This document shows positions 6,475-15,246 of a DNA stretch of 64,000 bases, in pieces. The notes beneath the pieces are model-generated. The model saw only the letters and a list, made by a program, of their open reading frames with translations, was not told where the DNA came from and ran no database searches. Positions within the stretch are counted from its first letter, which is position 1. The number at the start of each line of letters is the position of its first letter. This DNA is from Fibrobacter sp. (lineage in GTDB: Bacteria; Fibrobacterota; Fibrobacteria; Fibrobacterales; Fibrobacteraceae). Location: contig JAKSIF010000005.1 in assembly GCA_024398965.1 (NCBI GenBank), forward strand, positions 102,477 through 166,476, in the 5' to 3' direction. The position numbers and the translations under genes are program-made.

Positions 6475-8850
6475 ATGAAGAAACGTTATATCGCCCTCAT
6501 CATTCTCGCGGTACTTTTCGTCATCGTAATTGCCGCATTGAAAATTGCACCTTCAGTCGCCAAGGACTACGTGGTTGACCATTCCGAGGAATTGATTGGC
6601 CGCAAGATGAAGATCGAAAGCATTAGCTTCAGTCCTCTTACCTTTACCGTTTCCGTAGACGGGTTCGCCATTTACGAACAGGACGGAGCAACGCCCTTTG
6701 TCGCCTTCGACAAGTTCCGCATCAACGTGAACCCAACTCGTTTGATTTCAAAGGAAATCAGCGTCAGCGAAATCTACCTGAAGGGTTTGTACACCCAGGT
6801 GGTTCAGGACGGAGACCGTTTCAACTTCAGCGACATTCTGGATAAGTTTGCCGCCGCCGACAGCACCGCAGATTCCGCCGCGGTAGATAGTGCCGCAGTG
6901 GCCGACACCGTGGCTGTTGCCGACAGCGCTTCCGTGGACAGCGCCGACGCCAACAAGCCCATGAACCTGGACCCTTCCGAAGCAATCGGTTTCAGTGTAG
7001 CCATCGAAAACATCGTTCTTGAAAAGGGCAATATCATCTATCAAGATCGCAAGGTGGGCTCCAAGTTCCACATCCAGGATTTTTCCCTGGGTATTCCCGC
7101 AGTCTACTTCAACAACAAGGCTACAGACATCGGTCTGAACTTGAAGTTTGCTGACGGCGGAGACTTGGGCGTCAAGGTCAGTTTCAACATGCGGAACCAG
7201 GACTTCGACGTTTCAGTGGCTCTGAACCAGTTTGCCCTGGCATGCGTCAAGCCCTACATGAACGACTTCATCAACTACAAGGATTTCAGTGGCGCCCTGA
7301 GCGTCAACCTGAACGTAAACGGAAACGTCAATGACGTTTTGGCATCCAACGTCAAGGGTACCGTTGGCCTGGACAGCATCGTGCTGACAGAAGTCTCCGA
7401 AAAGACCATCGGCGTGAACCACGTTGGCGTCGGTATCGCCAAGGCAAACCTGAACGAAATGAATTTCGAAGTGGATTCCGTCATTGTCGACGGAGCCTTC
7501 GCCCACCTGGATTTGTACAAGGGCGGCAAGACCAATATCGACGTACTGCTGAATCCCAAGGGCAACACAGCAGAAGTGGATTCCACGGACTCCACCACAG
7601 CAGCCCTCAATAACGCCACCGTAACGGAAACCCCTGCAGAAGTCGCCAAGGCGGATTCATCCGAAGCCAAGCCGGCTGAAGCAACGACAGACAAGGCCGC
7701 CGAAAAACAGAAGCCTCTAAAGTTCGTTCTGCATCAGCTTTTGGTAAAGAACACCTCCGTTTCCGCCAACGACAACACCATCAAGAAGCCCTTCAACTAC
7801 AAGGTCAGCGGCATTACCGTCAACGGAAGCAACATCAACTTTGACACCCCCTGCACAGTCAATGTAAGCGCAGCCTTCCCCGAGGGCGGCAGCCTCTCCG
7901 TAAAGTACAAGGGAGCTCTTTCCGACATGAGCACCATGGACGCCTACATCAGCGTCAAGAACCTGGCCCTGAAGCATTTCAGCCCCTACAGCTATCACTT
8001 TACCGGCTACCCCATCAGCTCCGGCACCATGGCCTTCGCCAGCGACAACAAGATTAACAAGTACGAGCTAGACAGCAAGAACACCATCGACATCTACAAC
8101 ATCGACGTGGCAGACAAGGATCCCAACGCAGACCCGGAATTCACCGTTCCCATGAAGGTTGGCCTGTACATCCTTAAGGACAAGGATGACAAGATCCAGT
8201 TTGATGTTCCGGTGAAGGGCAACCTGCAGGATCCGGAATTCTCCTACCTGAAGATTGTATGGAAGACCGTGATGAACCTGCTGGTAAAGGTAGCCCTCTC
8301 TCCGTTGAAGATTGTGGGTAACGTTGCCAACAGCGGAGCAAGCGCCGTGGGCCTTGACCTAGGCAAGAACGACGAAATCGTCATCGACCCGCTGAACAAC
8401 GTACTGGAAAGCGAGCACTACGCCAAGGCAAGCAAGATGGTTTCCGCCCTAGCCAAGGACCCGAAACTCAAGATGAACTTTGTTCAGAGTTTCAACATGA
8501 AGAAGACTGTTGAGGCCTACAAAACCCGCAAGCTGAAAACCGATTTCTACAAGCAGAGCCAAGGCAAGACAACCTTGAACGAGCTTGACGAAAAGAGCAT
8601 CATCGCCATCGATGACAAGGACAGCGCCTATGTAGCCTACGCTGCAGCAAATGCCTCCAAGCTGGACCGCAAGACCCTGGAAGCAGAAATCCTTGAAATG
8701 GCCAAGAAGCGCAACCAGGATTTGCTCAAGACCTTGCAGCAGCAAAGCGGTGTCACCAAGAAGAACGTTACCGTGGAAACCGCTCCCCGTAGCGAACTGG
8801 TAAACCACAAGGGCAAGGCAATGTACAAGGTACAGATTGACGTCCAATAA
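6475..8850 (+). CDS. DUF748 / AsmA-like inner membrane-anchored protein
   Basis: A 791-residue protein with one N-terminal membrane segment (residues about 5-24) and a long periplasmic part. The segment after the anchor (VDHSEELIGRKMKIES, then FDKFRINVNPTRL and EIYLKGLYTQV) matches the DUF748 family, related to AsmA and the bridge-like proteins involved in envelope lipid homeostasis. Two low-complexity spacers rich in Ala/Asp/Ser/Val (near residues 125-160) and Ala/Glu/Thr (near 360-410) separate repeated beta-rich stretches. The C-terminal part returns to DUF748-like sequence (MKVGLYILKDKDDKIQFDVPVKGNL), then a helical tail. It stands alone, with a strong terminator after it. A role in envelope lipid transport is inference from the family. 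Confidence 0.85.
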   Translation: MKKRYIALIILAVLFVIVIAALKIAPSVAKDYVVDHSEELIGRKMKIESISFSPLTFTVSVDGFAIYEQDGATPFVAFDKFRINVNPTRLISKEISVSEIYLKGLYTQVVQDGDRFNFSDILDKFAAADSTADSAAVDSAAVADTVAVADSASVDSADANKPMNLDPSEAIGFSVAIENIVLEKGNIIYQDRKVGSKFHIQDFSLGIPAVYFNNKATDIGLNLKFADGGDLGVKVSFNMRNQDFDVSVALNQFALACVKPYMNDFINYKDFSGALSVNLNVNGNVNDVLASNVKGTVGLDSIVLTEVSEKTIGVNHVGVGIAKANLNEMNFEVDSVIVDGAFAHLDLYKGGKTNIDVLLNPKGNTAEVDSTDSTTAALNNATVTETPAEVAKADSSEAKPAEATTDKAAEKQKPLKFVLHQLLVKNTSVSANDNTIKKPFNYKVSGITVNGSNINFDTPCTVNVSAAFPEGGSLSVKYKGALSDMSTMDAYISVKNLALKHFSPYSYHFTGYPISSGTMAFASDNKINKYELDSKNTIDIYNIDVADKDPNADPEFTVPMKVGLYILKDKDDKIQFDVPVKGNLQDPEFSYLKIVWKTVMNLLVKVALSPLKIVGNVANSGASAVGLDLGKNDEIVIDPLNNVLESEHYAKASKMVSALAKDPKLKMNFVQSFNMKKTVEAYKTRKLKTDFYKQSQGKTTLNELDEKSIIAIDDKDSAYVAYAAANASKLDRKTLEAEILEMAKKRNQDLLKTLQQQSGVTKKNVTVETAPRSELVNHKGKAMYKVQIDVQ

Positions 8851-8896
8851 TTCCTGACCGACGCAAACCGCACCTCGTCATATTTCAATCGAATAC

Positions 8897-8932
8897 AAAA
8901 AACGTCCCCGAAAAGGGACGTTTTTCTTTTTG
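8897..8932 (+). terminator. Rho-independent terminator
   Basis: AAAAAACGTCCC pairs with GGGACGTTTTT around a GAAAA-type loop, followed by a T-rich run. It closes the DUF748 gene. Confidence 0.85.
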
Positions 8933-8961
8933 CATTTTCGACAGCGAATTATTGCAAACTT

Positions 8962-9010
8962 CGACGCGGATGGTTCGTCGCGGATGTTTTGTCGCGGATG
9001 GTTTGTCGCA
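8962..9010. repeat. Short tandem repeat, about 14-15 bp unit
   Basis: The unit (T/A)CGCGGATGGTTTG is repeated three times with small changes plus a partial fourth copy, ending just before the stop of the FIST gene on the opposite strand. Confidence 0.6.
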
Positions 9011-9014
9011 GAAA

Positions 9015-10313
9015 TCAGCGGGTTTCGTTGAAATGGCGCTTATAGGCATCCAGCTGTTTGTTCAGTTCATCAACCTCGGCAGAAGTTTCACGAATGAAGG
9101 TCGCCATGCGGGCTGCCAGAGGAAGCTTGGACGTCTTGATTTCTTGCTTTCTATACGCGGAAGCCTGCAAGCCCTTGCCGTATCCCTCGCGCATGGCAGC
9201 CACCACCAGCGTGATGTTATGCTGATTCAGGTGGCCCTTTTCCCTCAGGAACTCCCCATGGGAGAAAAATCCGGAGGAGCCTGCAATATGCTTGAACGGT
9301 TGGATTTCAAGAGTTGAATCCTGGCCCGTCCAAAAAGCCTTACGTGCGGCACAGTCAAAAATATGAAGCACATCGGGATTCATCTTCTTGATCTTTTCGC
9401 TTTCCTGCTGGATGGAATCCACAATGGTCAGAGGTTCACCATAGGACAGGCTAATGACGGAACCAACCTCCACGTCAGAGCTCATGGTCAAGGAACCATC
9501 GGGATTACTGGCGGCAGGGGCACGCACAATGCTTGTTCCGTTATGCTCGTACAAAATCGGGAAATCCAACGCATTGTAGAAGAAGTTTTCGTCGTTCTGG
9601 ATGCCAAGATACTTGCGGTAAATTTCGTAAGCAGGCACACCCCCAAGTTCATACAAAGTGCTCCCCTCGGCCTTGGTCACCAGGAAGTGCCTACCGATGG
9701 ATTTCCATCCGCTGATCTTAAGGGATTCCACATAGAATTCATCTCCACCAAAGAACAGAATCAGCAGGCCTTTGCTGTTAAAGCCCCCTTCGGAGGAAAA
9801 AACGCAACTCTTGGAACTGGTTATGTCGGGAGAGCAGACTATGGCTCCGAACATCTGGATTTCGGGAGCAAGGCCATCCATGCCTTCGCAAAAACTGGTA
9901 GTAGATTCCGCAGAGATGGTATGGTACATCTCGATGGCCTTTACCCAGGGATGGTTCTTTGATTCAGCAACAATCTGCTTGGCAATATCGCAGGAGGGAG
10001 CAGAGCCCAAGTCGTACTGGAACAGCTTAAAGCGGGTAGAATCCTTCTCGAAGATGGTGGCCGTCACAGAAATCTCGGCGGCGCCGTCACAATCCACGAT
10101 ATTTCCGCTGGTGGAATTGCCAAACCAGGGTGTACCAGGGAACATCTCCTCAATGGCATTCCACACCGGCTGAAGTTTCTGTTCGTCGAGGACTACGGAA
10201 TGAATCTGAAAGTACAGACGGGTCGGATCCACGGAACCCAACTCGGCCTTAAGCACAAAAAGTGCCCTCTTGAAATCATCAACGTTTGTAAAGGAAAAAT
10301 TCTTGACTTTCAT
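9015..10313 (-). CDS. Stand-alone FIST-domain sensory protein
   Basis: The protein carries the FIST N and FIST C sensory modules. FIST N covers about residues 30-220 (PGTPWFGNSTSG, MFGAIVCSPD, LLILFFGG). FIST C covers about residues 225-380, with GWKSIGRHFLVTKAEGSTLY followed by VPAYEIYRKYLG and later LHIFDCAARKAFW. FIST domains are predicted to bind small ligands such as amino acids and are usually fused to kinase, GGDEF or chemotaxis output domains. Here the protein stops after a short predicted coiled coil (residues about 400-432) with no output domain. The start at 10313 has AGGAT upstream. No membrane segment is seen. It may act with a separately encoded partner. Confidence 0.88.
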   Translation of the reverse strand: MKVKNFSFTNVDDFKRALFVLKAELGSVDPTRLYFQIHSVVLDEQKLQPVWNAIEEMFPGTPWFGNSTSGNIVDCDGAAEISVTATIFEKDSTRFKLFQYDLGSAPSCDIAKQIVAESKNHPWVKAIEMYHTISAESTTSFCEGMDGLAPEIQMFGAIVCSPDITSSKSCVFSSEGGFNSKGLLILFFGGDEFYVESLKISGWKSIGRHFLVTKAEGSTLYELGGVPAYEIYRKYLGIQNDENFFYNALDFPILYEHNGTSIVRAPAASNPDGSLTMSSDVEVGSVISLSYGEPLTIVDSIQQESEKIKKMNPDVLHIFDCAARKAFWTGQDSTLEIQPFKHIAGSSGFFSHGEFLREKGHLNQHNITLVVAAMREGYGKGLQASAYRKQEIKTSKLPLAARMATFIRETSAEVDELNKQLDAYKRHFNETR

Positions 10314-10387
10314 TCGACTATCCTAACCTCAACACTATTTTACTTGAATATACAATCAAATTACAGAATAAAGTCATTTTTACACAT

Positions 10388-10422
10388 AAAAAAATCCCGG
10401 CGTCTTAAAAACGTCGGGATTT
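10388..10422 (-). terminator. Rho-independent terminator after thiC
   Basis: On the minus strand AAATCCCGACG pairs imperfectly with CGCCGGGATTT around a T-rich loop, then runs into T7. It lies about 25 bp past the thiC stop. Confidence 0.8.
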
Positions 10423-10447
10423 GTTAGCGGCTCCGTTTTACCAAGGA

Positions 10448-12248
<1,801 letters not shown>

Positions 12249-12310
12249 GTTTCATATTTTAAAGATAGCATAAATAAAGGTTAGAATTTGGTCAATTCCT
12301 ATATATTTTG

Positions 12311-12316
12311 TATTTT
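12311..12316 (+). promoter_or_regulatory. TAnnTT box 6 nt before ATG
   Basis: TATTTT ends 6 nt before the ATG at 12323, and a second candidate, TATATTTTG, lies at 12302-12310. No Shine-Dalgarno precedes the ATG. Confidence 0.4.
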
Positions 12317-12322
12317 TAAAGT

Positions 12323-12532
12323 ATGAAAGAAAAATTTCAAAAGATTTGGGGCTGGACCCTCACCTATCTTAAATCCTTGAACTGGATTGTCCTATTGGGC
12401 ATTGCGGCATTCTGCATCGCCCTTGCTGTAATCAACAACATCCGTCTGGGCGACCCCAGAGCCAGCGACGCCAAGTCCGTCGAATGGATTGGAACCCAGG
12501 ACGTTCTTGAAAAGCCCGCGGAGGTACTCTAA
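12323..12532 (+). CDS. Small single-pass membrane protein, unknown function
   Basis: A 69-aa protein with one clear transmembrane helix (NWIVLLGIAAFCIALAVI, about residues 20-37) and a short polar tail ending ...DVLEKPAEVL. I recognise no family. Its TAA stop overlaps the ATG of the next gene by one base (TAATG), so the two are almost surely translationally coupled and may work together. No ribosome-binding site is seen; a -10-like box sits 6 nt upstream. Given its partner's resemblance to MauE, a role in a redox or disulfide-linked membrane process is possible but is inference only. Confidence 0.6.
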   Translation: MKEKFQKIWGWTLTYLKSLNWIVLLGIAAFCIALAVINNIRLGDPRASDAKSVEWIGTQDVLEKPAEVL

Positions 12533-13224
12533 TGACCTGCGCCTGCTGCAAAAAGACTGTTTTCTCCGCCGCACTGCTTTTGGTGGCATCCGTCCTCGTG
12601 GCTATCGGCGTTGCAGAAATTTCCTTCCCGGAATCCTTCCTTACCTTTACGGACCAGGACTGGCTTATTGACTTGTGGCCCAAGGCATACCGCTACAACA
12701 TTCACGTTGGCCTTGGCGCCATCGTGATTGCAACCGGGCTTTGCGTTCCTGCTTACAGACTGCAGAAGGATTTTGCCATCCGCGCCCTGGAAACCTTGTT
12801 CCGCGTGGGTATCGGCGGCATGTTCATCTTCGCCAGCATCTACAAGATTCAGGACCCACACCAGTTTGCAACCCTGGTTGCGCAGTACCAGTTCTTCTCT
12901 GCACTGCATGTGGATTTCGCCAACAACTTCTTCGCCCTGGTCTATCCCCAGTTTGAGCTGTGGTTCGGCTTGGCCATGATCTTTACCCCCTTCGTCAAGG
13001 AAAGTGCTTTCGCCATCTTCTGGATGTTCGTAAGCTTTATCATCGCTCTGGCATGGGCCCTGTGGAACGACCTGGGAATCACCTGCGGTTGCTTTGAACT
13101 GGAAGGCGCTCAGGACAAGGCGGAAGCCTGGACCAGCCTGATCCGCGATTTGATTCTGATCTGGCCTACCCTGTGGCTTGCATTCCGCAAGAACAAGAGC
13201 CTCATCGGCGTCTGGAAGAAATAG
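12532..13224 (+). CDS. MauE/DoxX-like integral membrane protein
   Basis: The 230-aa protein has about five or six membrane helices. The central stretch RVGIGGMFIFASIYKIQDPH followed by FATLVAQYQFF and the late motif LGITCGCFE match the MauE/DoxX group, whose members are linked to disulfide and redox-cofactor maturation (MauE in methylamine dehydrogenase assembly). The N-terminus has a TCACCK cysteine cluster, which together with CGC could hold redox-active cysteines; this is inference. It starts inside the stop of the small membrane gene. A hairpin terminator follows after two repeat elements. Confidence 0.75.
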   Translation: MTCACCKKTVFSAALLLVASVLVAIGVAEISFPESFLTFTDQDWLIDLWPKAYRYNIHVGLGAIVIATGLCVPAYRLQKDFAIRALETLFRVGIGGMFIFASIYKIQDPHQFATLVAQYQFFSALHVDFANNFFALVYPQFELWFGLAMIFTPFVKESAFAIFWMFVSFIIALAWALWNDLGITCGCFELEGAQDKAEAWTSLIRDLILIWPTLWLAFRKNKSLIGVWKK

Positions 13225-13252
13225 TTTCTACCGGGTGCAAGGCCCCGATAGG
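13225..13252. repeat. Degenerate copy of the dispersed palindromic element
   Basis: TTTCTACCGGGTGCAAGGC followed by CCCGATAGGAAG directly after the MauE-like stop resembles a scrambled or rearranged form of the element at 13895. It marks the left edge of the repeat-rich island. Confidence 0.4.
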
Positions 13253-13289
13253 AAGACGTCACATCCATGTCATGAAGCATCGAGTTTCG

Positions 13290-13327
13290 TAACGTCATCC
13301 TGGAGCCTCGAAGAGGCGATAGGATCC
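13290..13327. repeat. Dispersed palindromic element, copy A (inner stem GCCTC/GAGGC)
   Basis: The core reads GTCATCCTGGA, inner stem GCCTC-GAA-GAGGC, then GATAGGATCC. Outer ATCCT pairs with AGGAT. The same 38 bp recur at 13346. Confidence 0.85.
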
Positions 13328-13345
13328 AAAGGACTTAAGACTTCA

Positions 13346-13383
13346 TAACGTCATCCTGGAGCCTCGAAGAGGCGATAGGATCC
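13346..13383. repeat. Dispersed palindromic element, copy B (identical to copy A)
   Basis: A 38-bp identical direct repeat of copy A at a period of 56 bp; the flanking sequence (GACTTA/GACTTC) is also similar, so the pair looks like a tandem duplication. Confidence 0.85.
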
Positions 13384-13384
13384 T

Positions 13385-13414
13385 AAAGACTTCTCCACAG
13401 AGAAGTCTTTTTTA
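13385..13414 (+). terminator. Rho-independent terminator
   Basis: AAAGACTTCTC pairs with GAGAAGTCTTT followed by T-rich sequence. It probably ends the MauE-like unit and overlaps the stop codon of the convergent GIY-YIG gene. Confidence 0.75.
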
Positions 13415-13699
13415 CAACAAGAAAAATAAATCTCGCCATTCAGGATTAACAGACTCTATCAAATCAATCTTTTTGCGTCGCACCAGATTCTTCAAGGATT
13501 TTTCTCTCGCTATAGCAAATCGAATTCCTGAGAATTCTTCAAAATACCCTAGCTTATCAACTCCATATTTTTGAGTAAAGCCTTTAAACGTCTTATTCTT
13601 GTGTTGAGATATTCTCTTCTTAAGGTTACTGGTGACACCAATATACAATGTTCCATTTCTTTTATTGAATAAGATGTATGTGTATGATTTATCCTGCAT
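13412..13699 (-). CDS. Small GIY-YIG nuclease
   Basis: A 95-aa single-domain GIY-YIG protein. The fold's motifs are visible: YTYILFNKRNGTLYIGVT (the two-Tyr motif), the catalytic Arg in NLKKRISQHK and a late Glu in IAREKSLKNL. The ATG at 13699 is preferred to upstream in-frame codons because a perfect AGGAGG lies 6 nt before it. The gene is clearly more AT-rich than its neighbours and sits inside a cluster of palindromic elements, two on its left and four or more on its right, which suggests it is mobile or linked to them. Small GIY-YIG ORFs of this kind are common in many bacteria and their function is not established. Confidence 0.9.
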   Translation of the reverse strand: MQDKSYTYILFNKRNGTLYIGVTSNLKKRISQHKNKTFKGFTQKYGVDKLGYFEEFSGIRFAIAREKSLKNLVRRKKIDLIESVNPEWRDLFFLL

Positions 13700-13739
13700 T
13701 TCTAGCCTCCTAATGATGCTGAGAAAGATACACATATTC

Positions 13740-13760
13740 AAATGTCATATTTAGACATTT
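13740..13760. promoter_or_regulatory. Inverted repeat upstream of the GIY-YIG gene
   Basis: AAATGTC and GACATTT are 7-bp inverted arms with a 7-nt AT spacer, placed between the GIY-YIG start and the first right-hand palindromic element. It could be an operator or a weak terminator; the sequence does not decide. Confidence 0.4.
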
Positions 13761-13762
13761 TT

Positions 13763-13797
13763 GATCCTATCGGGGCGGAGCCCCTCCAGGATGACGT
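13763..13797. repeat. Dispersed palindromic element, copy C (inner stem GGGGC/GCCCC)
   Basis: Opposite orientation to copies A and B: GATCCTATC, inner stem GGGGC-GGA-GCCCC, then TCCAGGATGACG. Outer arms match copies A/B while the inner stem differs on both sides and still pairs. Confidence 0.85.
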
Positions 13798-13840
13798 GTG
13801 TAGTTTACGTTTCTGATTCCTATCGGAGCTTATTCTTTTT

Positions 13841-13878
13841 CGTCATTCTGGAACGGAACGTAGTGGAGTGATAGGATC
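13841..13878. repeat. Dispersed palindromic element, copy D (diverged inner part)
   Basis: CGTCATTCTGGA, a longer inner stretch (ACGGAACGTAGTGGAGT) with weak pairing, then GATAGGATC. Same orientation as copies A and B. Confidence 0.7.
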
Positions 13879-13894
13879 TATGGACATTGTTTTG

Positions 13895-13931
13895 GATCCT
13901 ATCGGGTGCAGGGCACCCTCCAGGATGACGT
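13895..13931. repeat. Dispersed palindromic element, copy E (inner stem GGGTGC/GCACCC)
   Basis: GATCCTATC, inner stem GGGTGC-AGG-GCACCC, then TCCAGGATGACG. A third stem sequence that keeps perfect pairing. A fragment of the element's outer arm (CATCCAGGATGACG) follows at 13941. Confidence 0.85.
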
Positions 13932-13958
13932 ATGCGGAACCATCCAGGATGACGTGTG

Positions 13959-14063
13959 GCGAGATGTATCTGGGAAATCACTTTGGTTCCTATCGGGGCG
14001 GAGCCCCTCCAGGATGACGTTTAGCGAGATGTATCTAGGAAATCACTTCGGTTTCTACCGGGT
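13959..14063. repeat. Imperfect 40-bp direct repeat at 65-bp period covering the 3' end of the glycosyltransferase gene
   Basis: The segment at 13959-13998 (beginning GCGAGATGTATCT) recurs at 14024-14063 with about five mismatches. The right copy encodes the last residues and stop of the glycosyltransferase gene; the left copy lies downstream, separated by palindromic element F. Confidence 0.75.
13987..14020. repeat. Dispersed palindromic element, copy F (inner stem GGGGC/GCCCC)
   Basis: TTCCTATC, inner stem GGGGC-GGA-GCCCC, then TCCAGGATGACG. Same inner stem as copy C. Confidence 0.8.
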
Positions 14064-15204
14064 GCAAGGCAGCCAAGACGCGTTTCGAGAATTCTTCCAT
14101 GGAGCAGCGGGACAGTAGTTCCGCTGCTTTTTCTTCGTCCACAACCTTTTCTCCGGCGAGAACGCGGTCGACAACCTTGGCGTAGGCTTCTGCGTCTGTA
14201 GGCGGATCAATGAGGGGGCAGACTCCCTCCAGATTTTCCTTGACCGCAGATGTGGCGGCGCCCAACGCAGGTGTGCCACAGCTTAACGCCTCCAGCGGCG
14301 GCAGGCCGAAACCTTCCAGAAGGCTGGGGTAAACCATCAAGTCACTATGGCGGTAGAAGTCGCGAAGTTCCTCGGCGTTGAACTGGCTGAAATGAAAAAC
14401 GTTCAGCAGTTTCTTAGCGTTAATGATTTCGCGATGACGTTCAGAAAACTTTCCCACACGAACGAATGCTACATCAGGGCGAAGCCTTGCAATCTCGAAG
14501 TAGGTTTCGATATTCTTGCGAGGTTCATCAAGACTCACATTCAGACACATGCCATCGTAATTGCGCATGCCGTACTTGCGACGGAACGCCTTTTTTTCTT
14601 CTGGCGTAATGGGCGTTTCGGGCTTGCAGAACAGGGCACTGTCAATGGGGCATCCGATGACAGTGCCAGGCGCATTGGCCATACGGGGGCCGAAATGAGA
14701 AGCAGCCTCCCCGCGGGTCCATTCCGAATTATAGACAAACGAATCCGCCTTGACCGTAGGCTTGATGTAGAACATGTTCAACAGCTTGAACTTGACGCTG
14801 CCCGGATAAAGAGTCTCGGCGAAGGTATCGTGAACAAACATCACAGTCTTTGCCTGGGAACCAGCTGCACTTTTGGCTGCACCAATCAGGAATCCCAGTT
14901 CCGGACGGATAAAGAAAATAGTGTCGGGCTGAACCTGACGAATCACTTTTTTCAAAGGATTGCGGAACGAAATGAATCCGGTGTACAGGGACTTGGCCCA
15001 CACTTCATGGGACGTATACAGCGAAGAGTCCACCACTTGCTTGGCCCCCTCGGCAGTCTTCTCGGGATCCGGGAAAAACTTGGGAGTCTTGAGCCAAAGC
15101 ACATGGGCTTCAAAAGTTCCAGCCACGGCCTTAATCAAGTTCAAGGTCAACCGGCCAAAGCTGGTACATTCATTCTTGTCGCAAATAAAAAGGATTTTCT
15201 TCAC
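14035..15204 (-). CDS. Glycosyltransferase, GT-B fold, GT1/GT4-like
   Basis: Predicted to transfer a sugar from a nucleotide sugar during synthesis of a surface polysaccharide or glycan. The 389-aa protein starts with ILFICDKNECTSFGRLT. The C-terminal Rossmann half shows SLDEPRKNIETYFEIARL and the nucleotide-sugar motif YPSLLEGFGLPPLEALSCG, the usual E(x7)E signature of GT4-type enzymes. No signal or membrane segment is seen. The last residues (about HPVETEVIS) and the stop are encoded by DNA duplicated further downstream next to a palindromic element, so the C-terminus may have been replaced by repeat-derived sequence. It is divergent from the next GT2 gene (42-bp gap). Confidence 0.85.
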   Translation of the reverse strand: MKKILFICDKNECTSFGRLTLNLIKAVAGTFEAHVLWLKTPKFFPDPEKTAEGAKQVVDSSLYTSHEVWAKSLYTGFISFRNPLKKVIRQVQPDTIFFIRPELGFLIGAAKSAAGSQAKTVMFVHDTFAETLYPGSVKFKLLNMFYIKPTVKADSFVYNSEWTRGEAASHFGPRMANAPGTVIGCPIDSALFCKPETPITPEEKKAFRRKYGMRNYDGMCLNVSLDEPRKNIETYFEIARLRPDVAFVRVGKFSERHREIINAKKLLNVFHFSQFNAEELRDFYRHSDLMVYPSLLEGFGLPPLEALSCGTPALGAATSAVKENLEGVCPLIDPPTDAEAYAKVVDRVLAGEKVVDEEKAAELLSRCSMEEFSKRVLAALHPVETEVIS

Positions 15205-15233
15205 ATCATCAATTATAAAAAAATCAATATTTA

Positions 15234-15239
15234 TATATT
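15234..15239 (+). promoter_or_regulatory. TAnnTT box 7 nt before ATG
   Basis: TATATT in TATATATTGTAGCCC ends 7 nt before the ATG at 15247; no Shine-Dalgarno is present in the short leader. Confidence 0.45.
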
Positions 15240-15246
15240 GTAGCCC

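Noticed and set aside
12402..12909. Antisense frames across the MauE-like pair
   Set aside because: The plus-strand genes have membrane helices and a coupled TAATG junction; the antisense frames show nothing.
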